A program made the translations under genes and the position numbers. The notes under the pieces are model-generated. The model worked only from the letters and a program-made list of their open reading frames with translations. It was not told the origin of the DNA and ran no database searches. Positions 48,914-61,711 of a stretch of DNA of 64,000 nt are shown piece by piece. The stretch is from Sipunculus nudus (Eukaryota > Annelida > Sipuncula > Golfingiida > Sipunculidae). The stretch lies in assembly GCA_026874595.1 (NCBI GenBank), contig CM049310.1:89597556-89661555 (forward strand), in the 5' to 3' direction. Every line of letters starts with the position of its first letter. The first letter of the stretch is position 1.

Positions 48914-50792
48914 AGAGATATTGAGATCAAATCAGAAAATAGGTCCCGAAAATCCATAATATCCAATTGAGAAAAATGCAGAATTATACATTTCTGATTT
49001 TCATTGAACGAATTTGCCCTTTATTTTTATATTCATGAGCACGAACAGGCACTGTTATGTAGCCGGGGAAATAATCTTCGTCCCTATGGGTCAAAATCGT
49101 GTTTAAATTTGAGAGAATACATCATTTATGTGGTGTTTTTACAATAAGCAAAGCATAAGCAAAACGTAAACAAAGTGTAAGCAAAGGAATTAGGACTTCA
49201 TAAATGCGATTTTCGACCGTTTTCTGAAGTTATAATGTATTATTCGACGTGTCAGGAGTCTTATTTATGACAGAAATCGTGCAAAACACTAGAGATATTG
49301 TGATCAAGTGAGAAAATAGGTCCCGAAAATCCATAATATCTCCATAAAAAAGCAGAATTATACATTTCTGATTTTGATTGAACGAATTTGCTCTTTATTT
49401 TTATATTCATGTGCACGAACAGGCACTGTTATGTAGCCGGGTAACTAGTCTTCGTCCCTATGGGTCATAATCGTGTTTAAATTTGGGAGAATACATCATT
49501 TATGTGGTGTTTTTACAATAAGCAAAGCATAAGCAAAACGTAGACAAAGTGTAAGCAAAGGAATTAGGACTCCATAAATGAGATTTTCGACCGTTTATTG
49601 AAGTTATAATGTATTATTCAACTTGTCAGGAGTCTTATTTATGACAGAAATCGTGCAAAACAGTAGAGATATTGTGATCAAATGAGAAAATAGGTCCCGA
49701 AAATCCATAATATCCAATTGAGAAAAAAGCAGAATTATACATTTCTGATTTTGATTGAACGAATTTGCTCTTTATTTTTATATTCATGTGCACGAACAGG
49801 CACTGTTATGTAGCCGGGGAACTAGTCTTCGTCCCTATGGGTCATAATCGTGTTTAAATTTGAGAGAATACATCATTTATGTGGTGTTTTTACAATGAGC
49901 AAAGCATAAGCAAAACGTAAATAAGGTGTAAGCAAAGGAATTAGCACTTCATAAATGCGATTTTCGACCGTTTTCTGAAGTTATAATGTATTATTCGACG
50001 AGTCAGGAGTATTATTTATGACAGAAATCGTGCAAAACACTAGAGATATTGTGATCAAGTGAGAAAATAGGTCCCGAAAATCCATAATATCCAATTGAGA
50101 AAAAAGCAAAATTTTACATTTCTGATGTTGATTGAACGAATTTGCTCTTTATTTTTATATTCATGTGCACGAACAGGCACTGTTATGTAGCCGGGGAACT
50201 AGTCTTCGTCCCTATGGGTCATAATCGTGTTTAAATTTGGGAGAATACATCATTTATGTGGTGTTTTTACATAAAGCAAAGCATAAGCAAAACGTAAACA
50301 AAGTGTAAGCAAAGGAATTAGGACTTCATAAAAGCGATTTTCGACCGTTTTCTGAAGTTATAATGTATTATTCGACGTGTCAGGAGTCTTATTTATGACA
50401 GAAATCGTGCAAAACAGTAGATATATTGTGGTCAAATGAGAAAATAGGTCCCGAAAATCCATAATATGTGATTAAAAAAAGCAGAATTATACATTTCTGA
50501 TTTTGATTGAACGAATTTGCTCTTTATTTTTATATTCATGTGCACGAATAGGCACTGTTATGTAGCCCGGGTACTAGTCTTCGTCCCTACGGGTCAAAAT
50601 CGTGTTTAAATTCGGGAGAATACATCATTTATGTGGTGTTTTTACAATAAGCAAAGCATAAGCAAAACGTAAAAAAGTGTAAGCAAAGGAATAAGAACTT
50701 CATAAATGAGATTTTCGACCGTTTATTGAAGTTATAATCTATTATTCAACTTGTCAGGAGTCTTATTTATGACAGAAATCGTGCAAAACAGT
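48914..50792 (+). repeat. HOR unit U17, 5 monomers (A-B-C-D-E), 1,879 bp
   Basis: Starts: A48914 B49291 C49665 D50042 E50419. It is the right-hand partner of U15 in the 3,382-bp duplication, and it also matches U1. I saw no difference from U15 at the positions compared. Confidence 0.96.
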
Positions 50793-53700
50793 AGAGATAT
50801 TGAGATCAAATCAGAAAATAGGTCCCGAAAATCCATAATATCCAATTGAGAAAAATGCAGAATTATACATTTCTGATTTTCATTGAACGAATTTGCCCTT
50901 TATTTTTATATTCATGAGCACCAACAGGCACTGTTATGTAGCCGGGGAAATAATCTTCGTCCCTATGGGTCAAAATCGTGTTTAAATTTGAGAGAATACA
51001 TCATTTATGTGGTGTTTTTACAATAAGCAAAGCATAAGCAAAACGTAAACAAAGTATAAGCAAAGGAATTAGGACTTCATAAATGCGATTTTCGACCGTT
51101 TTCTGAAGTTATAATGTATTATTCGACGTGTCAGGAGTCTTATTTATGACAGAAATCGTGCAAAACACTAGATATATTGTGATCAAGTGAGAAAATAGGT
51201 CCCGAAAATCCATAATATCTCCATAAAAAAAGCGAGAATGATACATTTCTGATTTTGATTGAACGAATTTGCTCTTTATTTTTATATTCATGTGCACGAA
51301 TAGGCACTGTTATGTAGCCGGGGAACTAGCCTTCGTCCCTATGGGTCATAATCGTGTTTAAATTTGGGAGAATACATCATTTATGTGGTATTTTTACAAT
51401 AAGCAAAGCATAAGCAAAACGTAAACAAAGTGTAAGCAAAGGAATTAGTACTTCATAAATAAGATTTTCGACCGTTTTTTGAAGTTATAATGTATTATTC
51501 AACTTGTCAGGAGTCTTATTTATGACAGAAATCGTGCAAAACAGTAGAGATATTGTGATCAAATGAGAAAATAGGTCCCGAAAATCCATAATATCCAATT
51601 GAGAAAAAAGCAGAATTATACATTTCTGATTTTGATTGAACGAATTTGCTCTTTATTTTTATATTCATGTGCACGAACAGGCACTGTTATGTAGCCGGGG
51701 AACTAGTCTTCGTCCCTATGGGTCATAATCGTGTTTAAATTTGGGAGAATACATCATTTATGTGGTGTTTTTACAATAAGCAAAGCATAAGCAAAACGTA
51801 AACAAAGTGTAAGCAAAGGAATTAGGACTTCATAAATGCGATTTTCGACCGTTTTCTGAAGTTATAATGTATTATTCGACGTGTCAGGAGTCTTATTTAT
51901 GACAGAAATCGTGCAAAACAGTAGAGATATTGTGATCAAATGAGAAAATAGGTCCCGAAAATCCATAATATCCAATTGAGAAAAAAGCAGAATTATACAT
52001 TTCTGATTTTGATTGAACGAATTTGCTCTTTATTTTTATATTCATGTGCACGAACAGGCACTGTTATGTAGCCGGGGAATTAGTCTTCGTCCCTATGGGT
52101 CATAATCGTGTTTAAATTTTGGAGAATACATCATTTATGTGGTGTTTTTACAATAAGCAAAGCATAAGCAAAACGTAAACAAAGTGTAAGCAAAGGAATT
52201 AGGACTTCATAAATGCGATTTTCGACCGTTTTCTGAAGTTATAATGTATTATTCGACGTGTCAGGAGTCTTATTTATGACAGAAATCGTGCAAAACAGTA
52301 GAGATATTGTGATCAAATGAGAAAATAGGTCCCGAAAATCCATAATATCCAATTGAGAAAAAAGCACAATTATACATTTCTGATTTTGATTGAACGAATT
52401 TGCTCTTTATTTTTATATTCATGTGCACGAACAGGCACTGTTATGTAGCCGGGGAACTAGTCTTCGTCCCTATGGGTCATAATCGTGTTTAAATTTGGGA
52501 GAATACATCATTTATGTGGTGTTTTTACATAAAGCAAAGCATAAGCAAAACGTAAACAAAGTGTAAGCAAAGGAATTAGGACTTCATAAAATCGATTTTC
52601 GACCGTTTTCTGAAGTTATAATGTATTATTCGACGTGTCAGGAGTCTTATTTATGACAGAAATCGTGCAAAACAGTAGAGATATTGTGATCAAATGAGAA
52701 AATAGGTCCCGAAAATCCATAATATCCAATTGAGAAAAAAGCACAATTATACATTTCTGATTTTGATTGAACGAATTTGCTCTTTATTTTTATATTCATG
52801 TGCACGAACAGGCACTGTTATGTAGCCGGGGAACTAGTCTTCGTCCCTATGGGTCATAATCGTGTTTAAATTTGGGAGAATACATCATTTATGTGGTGTT
52901 TTTAGATAAAGCAAAGCATAAGCAAAACGTAAACAAAGTGTAAGCAAAGGAATTAGGACTTCATAAATGCGATTTTCGACCGTTTTCTGAAGTTATAATG
53001 TATTATTCGACGTGTCAGGAGTCTTATTTATGACAGAAATCGTGCAAAACAGTAGAGATATTGTGATCAAATGAGAAAATAGGTCCCGAAAATGCATAAT
53101 ATCCAATTGAGAAAAAAGCACAATTATACATTTCTGATTTTGATTGAACGAATTTGCTCTTTATTTTTATATTCATGTGCACGAACAGGCACTGTTATGT
53201 AGCCGGGGAACTAGTCTTCGTCCCTATGGGTCATAATCGTGTTTAAATTTGGGAGAATACATCATTTATGTGGTATTTTTACATAAAGCAAAGCATAAGC
53301 AAAACGTAAACAAAGTGTAAGCAAAGGAATTAGGACTTCATAAAATCGATTTTCGACCGTTTTCTGAAGTTATAATGTATTATTCGACGTGTCAGGAGTC
53401 TTATTTATGACAGAAATCGTGCAAAACAGTAGAGATATTGTGATCAAATGAGAAAATAGGTCCCGAAAATCCATAATATCCAATTGAGAAAAAAGCACAA
53501 TTATACATTTCTGATTTTGATTGAACGAATTTGCTCTTTATTTTTATATTCATGTGCACGAACAGGCACTGTTATGTAGCCGGGGAACTAGTCTTCGTCC
53601 CTATGGGTCATAATCGTGTTTAAATTTGGGAGAATACATCATTTATGTGGTGTTTTTACATAAAGCAAAGCATAAGCAAAACGTAAACAAAGTGTAAGCA

Positions 53701-56700
53701 AAGGAATTAGGACTTCATAAAAGCGATTTTCGACCGTTTTCTGAAGTTATAATGTATTATTCGACGTGTCAGGAGTCTTATTTATGACAGAAATCGTGCA
53801 AAACAGTAGATATATTGTGGTCAAATGAGAAAATAGGTCCCGAAAATCCATAATATCTGATTAAAAAAAGCAGAATTATACATTTCTGATTTTGATTGAA
53901 CGAATTTGCTCTTTATTTTTATATTCATGTGCACGAATAGGCACTGTTATGTAGCCCGGGTACTAGTCTTCGTCCCTACGGGTCAAAATCGTGTTTAAAT
54001 TTAGGAGAATACATCATTTATGTGGTGTTTTTACATAATGCAAAGCATAAGCAAATCGTAAACAAAGTGTAAACAAAGGAATTAGGACTTCATAAAAGCG
54101 ATTTTCGACCGTTTTCTGAAGTTATAATGTATTATTCGACGTGTCAGGGTTCTTATTTATGACAGAAATCGTTCAAAACAGTAGAGATATTGTGGTCAAA
54201 TGAGAAAATAGGTCCCGAAAATCCATAATATCTCCATAAAAAAGCAAGCAGAATTATACATTTCTGATTTTGATTGAACGAATTTGCTCTTTATTTTTAT
54301 ATTCTTGTGCACGAACAGGCACTGTTATGTAGCCGGGTAACTAGTCTTCGTCCCTATGGGTCATAATCGTGTTTAAATTTGGGAGAATACATCATTTATG
54401 TGGTGTTTTTACATAAAGCAAAGCATAAGCAAAACGTAAACAAAGTGTAAGCAAAGGAATTAGGACTTCATAAAAGCGATTTTCGACCGTTTTCTGAAGT
54501 TATAATGTATTATTCAACTTGGTAGGAGTCTTATTTATGACAGAAATCGTGCAAAACACTAGAGATATTATGATCAAGTGAGAAAATAGGTCCCGAAAAT
54601 CCATAATATCTCATTTAAAAAAAAGTGAGAATGATACATTTCTGATTTTGATTGAACGAATTTGCTCTTTATTTTTATATTCATGTGCACGAATAGGCAC
54701 TGTTATGTAGCCGGGGAACTAGCCTTCGTCCCTATGGGTCATAATCGTGTTTAAATTTGAGAGAATACATCATTTATGTGGTGTTTTTACAATGAGCAAA
54801 GCATAAGCAAAACGTAAACAAAGTGTAAGCAAAGGAATTAGGACTTCATAAATGCGATTTTCGACCGTTTTCTGAAGTTATAATGTATTATTCGACGTGT
54901 CAGGAGTCTTATTTATGACAGAAATCGTGCAAAACACTAGAGATATTGTGATCAAGTGAGAAAATAGGTCCCGAAAATCCATAATATCTCCATAAAAAAA
55001 GCAAAATTATACATTTCTGATGTTGATTGAACGAATTTGCTCTTTATTTTTATATTCATGTGCACGAACAGGCACTGTTATGTAGCCGGGTAACTAGTCT
55101 TCGTCCCTATGGGTCATAATCGTGTTTAAATTTGGGAGAATACATCATTTATGTGGTGTTTTTACAATAAGCAAAGCATAAGCAAAACGTAGACAAAGTG
55201 TAAGCAAAGGAATTAGGACTCCATAAATGAGATTTTCGACCGTTTATTGAAGTTATAATGTATTATTCAACTTGTCAGGAGTCTTATTTATGACAGAAAT
55301 CGTGCAAAACAGTAGAGATATTGTGATCAAATGAGAAAATAGGTCCCGAAAATCCATAATATCCAATTGAGAAAAAAGCAGAATTATACATTTCTGATTT
55401 TGATTGAACGAATTTGCTCTTTATTTTTATATTCATGTGCACGAACAGGCACTGTTATGTAGCCGGGGAACTAGTCTTCGTTCCTATGGGTCATAATCGT
55501 GTTTAAATTTGAGAGAATACATCATTTATGTGGTGTTTTTACAATGAGCAAAGCATAAGCAAAACGTAAATAAGGTGTAAGCAAAGGAATTAGCACTTCA
55601 TAAATGCGATTTTCGACCGTTTTCTGAAGTTATAATGTATTATTCGACGTGTCAGGAGTCTTATTTATGACAGAAATCGTGCAAAACACTAGAGATATTG
55701 TGATCAAGTGAGAAAATAGGTCCCGAAAATCCATAATATCTCCATAAAAAAAGCAAAATTATACATTTCTGATGTTGATTGAACGAATTTGCTCTTTATT
55801 TTTATATTCATGTGCACGAACAGGCACTGTTATGTAGCCGGGGAACTAGTCTTCGTCCCTATGGGTCATAATCGTGTTTAAATTTTGGAGAATACATCAT
55901 TTATGTGGTGTTTTTACAATAAGCAAAGCATAAGCAAAACGTAAACAAAGTGTAAGCAAAGGAATTAGGACTTCATAAAATCGATTTTCGACCGTTTTCT
56001 GAAGTTATAATGTATTATTCGACGTGTCAGGAGTCTTATTTATGACAGAAATCGTGCAAAACAGTAGATATATTGTGGTCAAATGAGAAAATAGGTCCCG
56101 AAAATCCATAATATCCAATTGAGAAAAAAGCACAATTTTACATTTCTGATTTTGATTGAACGAATTTGCTCTTTATTTTTATATTCATGTGCACGAACAG
56201 GCACTGTTATGTAGCCGGGGAACTAGTCTTCGTCCCTATGGGTCATAATCGTGTTTAAATTTGGGAGAATACATCATTTATGTGGTGTTTTTACATAAAG
56301 CAAAGCATAAGCAAAACGTAAACAAAGTGTAAGCAAAGGAATTTGGACTTCATAAAAGCGATTTTCGACCGTTTTCTGAAGTTATAATGTATTATTCGAC
56401 GTGTCAGGAGTCTTATTTATGACAGAAATCGTGCAAAACAGTAGAGATATTGTGATCAAATGAGAAAATAGGTCCCGAAAATGCATAATATCCAATTGAG
56501 AAAAAAGCACAATTATACATTTCTGATTTTGATTGAACGAATTTGCTCTTTATTTTTATATTCATGTGCACGAACAGGCACTGTTATGTAGCCGGGGAAC
56601 TAGTCTTCGTCCCTATGGGTCATAATCGTGTTTAAATTTGGGAGAATACATCATTTATGTGGTATTTTTACAATAAGCAAAGCATAAGGAAAACGTAAAC

Positions 56701-58323
56701 AAAGTGTAAGCAAAGGAATTAGTACTTCATAAATAAGATTTTCGACCGTTTTTTGAAGTTATAATGTATTATTCAACTTGTCAGGAGTCTTATTTATGAC
56801 AGAAATCGTGCAAAACACTAGAGATATTGTGATCAAGTGAGAAAATAGGTCCCGAAAATCCATAATATCTCCATAAAAAAAGCAAAATTATACATTTCTG
56901 ATGTTGATTGAACGAATTTGCTCTTTATTTTTATATTCATGTGCACGAACAGGCACTGTTATGTAGCCGGGGAACTAGTCTTCGTCCCTATGGGTCATAA
57001 TCGTGTTTAAATTTGGGAGAATACATCATTTATGTGGTGTTTTTACAATAAGCAAAGCATAAGCAAAACGTAAACAAAGTGTAAGCAAAGGAATTAGGAC
57101 TTCATAAATGCGATTTTCGACCGTTTTCTGAAGTTATAATGTATTATTCGACGTGTCTGGAGTCTTATTTATGACAAAAATCGTGCAAAACAGTAGAGAT
57201 ATTGTGATCAAATGAGAAAATAGGTCCCGAAAATCCATAATATCCAATTGAGAAAAAAGCAGAATTATACATTTCTGATTTTGATTGAACGATTTTGCTC
57301 TTTATTTTTATATTGATGTGCACCAACAGGCACTGTTATGTAGCCGGGGAACTAGTCTTCGTCCCTATGGGTCATAATCGTGTTTAAATTTGGGAGAATA
57401 CATCATTTATGTGGTGTTTTTACATAAAGCAAAGCATAAGCAAAACGTAAACAAAGTGTAAGCAAAGGAATTAGGACTTCATAAAATCGATTTTCGACCG
57501 TTTTCTGAAGTTATAATGTATTATTCGACGTGTCAGGAGTCTTATTTATGACAGAAATCGTGCAAAACAGTAGAGATATTGTGATCAAATGAGAAAATAG
57601 GTCCCGAAAATGCATAATATCCAATTGAGAAAAAAGCACAATTATACATTTCTGATTTTGATTGAACGAATTTGCTCTTTATTTTTATATTCATGTGCAC
57701 GAACAGGCACTGTTATGTAGCCGGGGAACTAGTCTTCGTCCCTATGGGTCATAATCGTGTTTAAATTTGGGAGAATACATCATTTATGTGGTGTTTTTAC
57801 ATAAAGCAAAGCATAAGCAAAACGTAAACAAAGTGTAAGCAAAGGAATTAGGACTTCATAAAAGCGATTTTCGACCGTTTTCTGAAGTTATAATGTATTA
57901 TTCGACGTGTCAGGAGTCTTATTTATGACAGAAATCGTGCAAAACAGTAGATATATTGTGGTCAAATGAGAAAATAGGTCCCGAAAATCCATAATATCTG
58001 ATTAAAAAAAGCAGAATTATACATTTCTGATTTTGATTGAACGAATTTGCTCTTTATTTTTATATTCATGTGCACGAACAGGCACTGTTATGTAGCTGGG
58101 GAACTAGTCTTCGTCCCTATGGGTCATAATCGTGTTTAAATTTGGGAGAATACATCATTTATGTGGTGTTTTTACAATAAGCAAAGCATAAGCAAAACGT
58201 AAACAAAGTGTAAGCAAAGGAATTAGGACTTCATAAATGCGATTTTCGACCGTTTTCTGAAGTTATAATGTATTATTCGACGTGTCAGGAGTCTTATTTA
58301 TGACAGAAATCGTGCAAAACAGT
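50793..58323 (+). repeat. HOR unit U18, 20 monomers, mosaic of U13 and U2 types
   Basis: Starts: A50793 H51170 C51546 C51923 C'52300 C'52677 C'53054 C'53431 E53808 B'54183 F54561 D54939 C55314 D55691 E/G-chimaera 56066 C'56443 D56820 C57195 C'57572 E57949. The left third matches U13 (+12,784), the middle matches the E3-B'-F-D-C(-D) block of U2, and the right third matches 12,797-14,677 at +43,646. Private changes include tttagataaag in 52677, tcagggttctt and attcttgtgc near 54,146-54,304, and gacaaaaatc at ~57,175. Confidence 0.93.
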
Positions 58324-60914
58324 AGAGATATTGAGATCAAATCAGAAAATAGGTCCCGAAAATCCATAATATCCAATTGAGAAAAATGCAGAATTATACA
58401 TTTCTGATTTTCATTGAACGAATTTGCCCTTTATTTTTATATTCATGAGCACGAACAGGCACTGTTATGTAGCCGGGGAAATAATCTTCGTCCCTATGGG
58501 TCAAAATCGTGTTTAAATTTGAGAGAATACATCATTTATGTGGTGTTTTTACAATAAGCAAAGCATAAGCAAAACGTAAACAAAGTGTAAGCAAAGGAAT
58601 TAGGACTTCATAAATGCGATTTTCGACCGTTTTCTGAAGTTATAATGTATTATTCGACGTGTCAGGAGTCTTATTTATGACAGAAATCGTGCAAAACACT
58701 AGAGATATTGTGATCAAGTGAGAAAATAGGTCCCGAAAATCCATAATATCTCCATAAAAAAAGCAGAATTATACATTTCTGATTTTGATTGAACGAATTT
58801 GCTCTTTATTTTTATATTCATGTGCACGAACAGGCACTGTTATGTAGCCGGGTAACTAGTCTTCGTCCCTATGGGTCATAATCGTGTTTAAATTTGGGAG
58901 AATACATCATTTATGTGGTGTTTTTACATAAAGCAAAGCATAAGGAAAACGTAAACAAAGTGTAAGCAAAGGAATTAGGACTTCATAAAAGCGATTTTCG
59001 ACCGTTTTATGAAGTTATAATGTATTATTCAACTTGGTAGGAGTCTTATTTATGACAGAAATCGTGCAAAACACTAGAGATATTATGATCAAGTGAGAAA
59101 ATAGGTCCCGAAAATCCATAATATCTCATTTAAAAAAAAGTGAGAATGATACATTTCTGATTTTGATTGAACGAATTTGCTCTTTATTTTTATATTCGTG
59201 TGCACGAATAGGCACTGTTATGTAGCCGGTTAACTAGCCTTCGTCCCTATGGGTCATAATCGTGTTTAAATTTGGGAGAATACATCATTTATGTGGTATT
59301 TTTACAATAAGCAAAGCATAAGCAAAACGTAAACAAAGTGTAAGCAAAGGAATTAGTACTTCATAAATAAGATTTTCGACCGTTTTTTGAAGTTATAATG
59401 TATTATTCAACTTGTCAGGAGTCTTATTTATGACAGAAATCGTGCAAAACAGTAGAGATATTGTGATCAAATGAGAAAATAGGTCCCGAAAATCCATAAT
59501 ATCCAATTGAGAAAAAAGCAGAATTATACATTTCTGATTTTGATTGAACGAATTTGCTCTTTATTTTTATATTCATGTGCACGAACAGGCACTGTTATGT
59601 AGCCCGGGTACTAGTCTTCGTCCCTACGGGTCAAAATCGTGTTTAAATTTAGGAGAATACATCAATTATGTGGTGTTTTTACAATAAGCAAAGCATAAGC
59701 AAAACGTAGACAAAGTGTAAGCAAAGGAATTAGGACTCCATAAATGAGATTTTCGACCGTTTATTGAAGTTATAATGTATTATTCAACTTGTCAGGAGTC
59801 TTATTTATGACAGAAATCGTGCAAAACAGTAGAGATATTGTGATCAAATGAGAAAATAGGTCCCGAAAATCCATAATATCCAATTGAGATAAAAGCAGAA
59901 TTATACATTTCTGATTTTGATTGAACGAATTTGCTCTTTATTTTTATATTCATGTGCACGAACAGGCACTGTTATGTAGCCGGGGAACTAGTCTTCGTCC
60001 CTATGGGTCATAATCGTGTTTAAATTTGAGAGAATACATCATTTATGTGGTGTTTTTACAATGAGCAAAGCATAAGCAAAACGTAAACAAAGTGTAAGCA
60101 AAGGAATTAGGACTTCATAAATGCGATTTTCGACCGTTTTCTGAAGTTATAATGTATTATTCGACGTGTCAGGAGTCTTATTTATGACAGAAATCGTGCA
60201 AAACACTAGAGATATTGTGATCAAGTGAGAAAATAGGTCCCGAAAATCCATAATATCTCCATAAAAAAAGCAGAATTATACATTTCTGATGTTGATTGAA
60301 CGAATTTGCTCTTTATTTTTATATTCATGTGCACGAACAGGCACTGTTATGTAGCCGGGTAACTAGTCTTCGTCCCTATGGGTCATAATCGTGTTTAAAT
60401 TTGGGAGAATACATCATTTATGTGGTGTTTTTACAATAAGCAAAGCATAAGCAAAACGTAAACAAAGTGTAAGCAAAGGAATTAGGACTTCATAAATGCG
60501 ATTTTCGACCGTTTCCTGAAGTTATAATGTATTATTCAACTTGGTAGGAGTCTTATTTATGACAGAAATCGTGCAAAACAGTAGAGATATTATGATCAAG
60601 TGAGAAAATAGGTCCCGAAAATCCATAATATCTCATTTAAAAAAAAGTGAGAATGATACATTTCTGATTTTGATTGAACGAATTTGCTCTTTATTTTTAT
60701 ATTCATGTGCACGAATAGGCACTGTTATGTAGCCGGGGAACTAGCCTTCGTCCCTATGGGTCATAATCGTGTTTAAATTTGGGAGAATACATCATTTATG
60801 TGGTATTTTTACAATAAGCAAAGCATAAGCAAAACGTAAACAAAGTGTAAGCAAAGGAATTAGTACTTCATAAATAAGATTTTCGACCGTTTTTTGAAGT
60901 TATAATGTATTATT
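56080..60914 (+). repeat. Right copy of the 4.8-kb dispersed duplication
   Basis: This is the partner of 12,430-17,268. Its left edge is inside the E/G-chimaeric monomer at 56066 and its right edge is at the attcaacttg switch near 60,914. Local differences from the left copy are few, for example gacaaaaatc (~57,175), aaaatcg for aaaagcg (~57,484), ataaggaaaac (~58,942), gccggttaac (~59,226) and aaaacagtag for aaaacactag (~60,575). Confidence 0.93.
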
Positions 60915-61711
60915 CAACTTGTCAGGAGTCTTATTTATGACAGAAATCGTGCAAAACAGTAGAGATATTGTGATCAAATGAGAAAATAGGTCCCGAAAAT
61001 CCATAATATCCAATTGAGAAAAAAGCAGAATTATACATTTCTGATTTTGATTGAACGAATTTGCTCTTTATTTTTATATTCATGTGCACGAACAGGCACT
61101 GTTATGTAGCCGGGGAACTAGTCTTCGTCCCTATGGGTCATAATCGTGTTTAAATTTGGGAGAATACATCATTTATGTGGTGTTTTTACATAAAGCAAAG
61201 CATAAGCAAAACGTAAACAAAGTGTAAGCAAAGGAATTAGGACTTCATAAAAGCGATTTTCGACCGTTTTCTGAAGTTATAATGTATTATTCGACGTGTC
61301 AGGAGTCTTATTTATGACAGAAATCGTGCAAAACAGTAGATATATTGTGGTCAAATGAGAAAATAGGTCCCGAAAATCCATAATATCTGATTAAAAAAAG
61401 CAGAATTATACATTTCTGATTTTGATTGAACGAATTTGCTCTTTATTTTTATATTCATGTGCACGAATAGGCACTGTTATGTAGCCCGGGTACTAGTCTT
61501 CGTCCCTACGGGTCAAAATCGTGTTTAAATTCGGGAGAATACATCATTTATGTGGTGTTTTTACAATAAGCAAAGCATAAGCAAAACGTAAAAAAGTGTA
61601 AGCAAAGGAATAAGAACTTCATAAATGAGATTTTCGACCGTTTATTGAAGTTATAATCTATTATTCAACTTGTCAGGAGTCTTATTTATGACAGAAATCG
61701 TGCAAAACAGT
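58324..61711 (+). repeat. HOR unit U19, 9 monomers (A-B-F-C-C-D-F-C-E)
   Basis: Starts: A58324 B58701 F59076 C59454 C59831 D60208 F60583 C60961 E61338. The first seven match U3 (14,678-17,268) at exactly +43,646. After 60,914 it switches to a C plus E1 ending like that of U6 (25,219-25,969). Private changes are ataaggaaaac in B and gccggttaac in the first F. Confidence 0.94.

Larger units (their letters stand above)
44406..51170 (+). repeat. Tandem duplication of 9 monomers (3,382 bp x 2)
   Basis: Copy 1 is ~44,406-47,787 and copy 2 ~47,788-51,169, both B-G-E-A-B-C-D-E-A. Private marks at exactly +3,382 are tttatttatatattattg (44,510/47,892), tcatactcg (44,581/47,963), tcccggaaat (44,811/48,193) and gttatttagcc (45,297/48,679). 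One difference seen is aaacatagtg near 45,040, aaacaaagtg in copy 2. The monomer at 47,788 is an H head joined to the B body, giving the crossover within about 47,795-47,805. Confidence 0.96.

Noticed and set aside
44406-51170. 3,382-bp duplication as a pure assembly artefact
   Set aside because: It cannot be excluded from sequence alone, but the junction monomer is a homologous chimaera and at least one base differs between copies (aaacatagtg near 45,040), which suits a real duplication better than a duplicated contig end.
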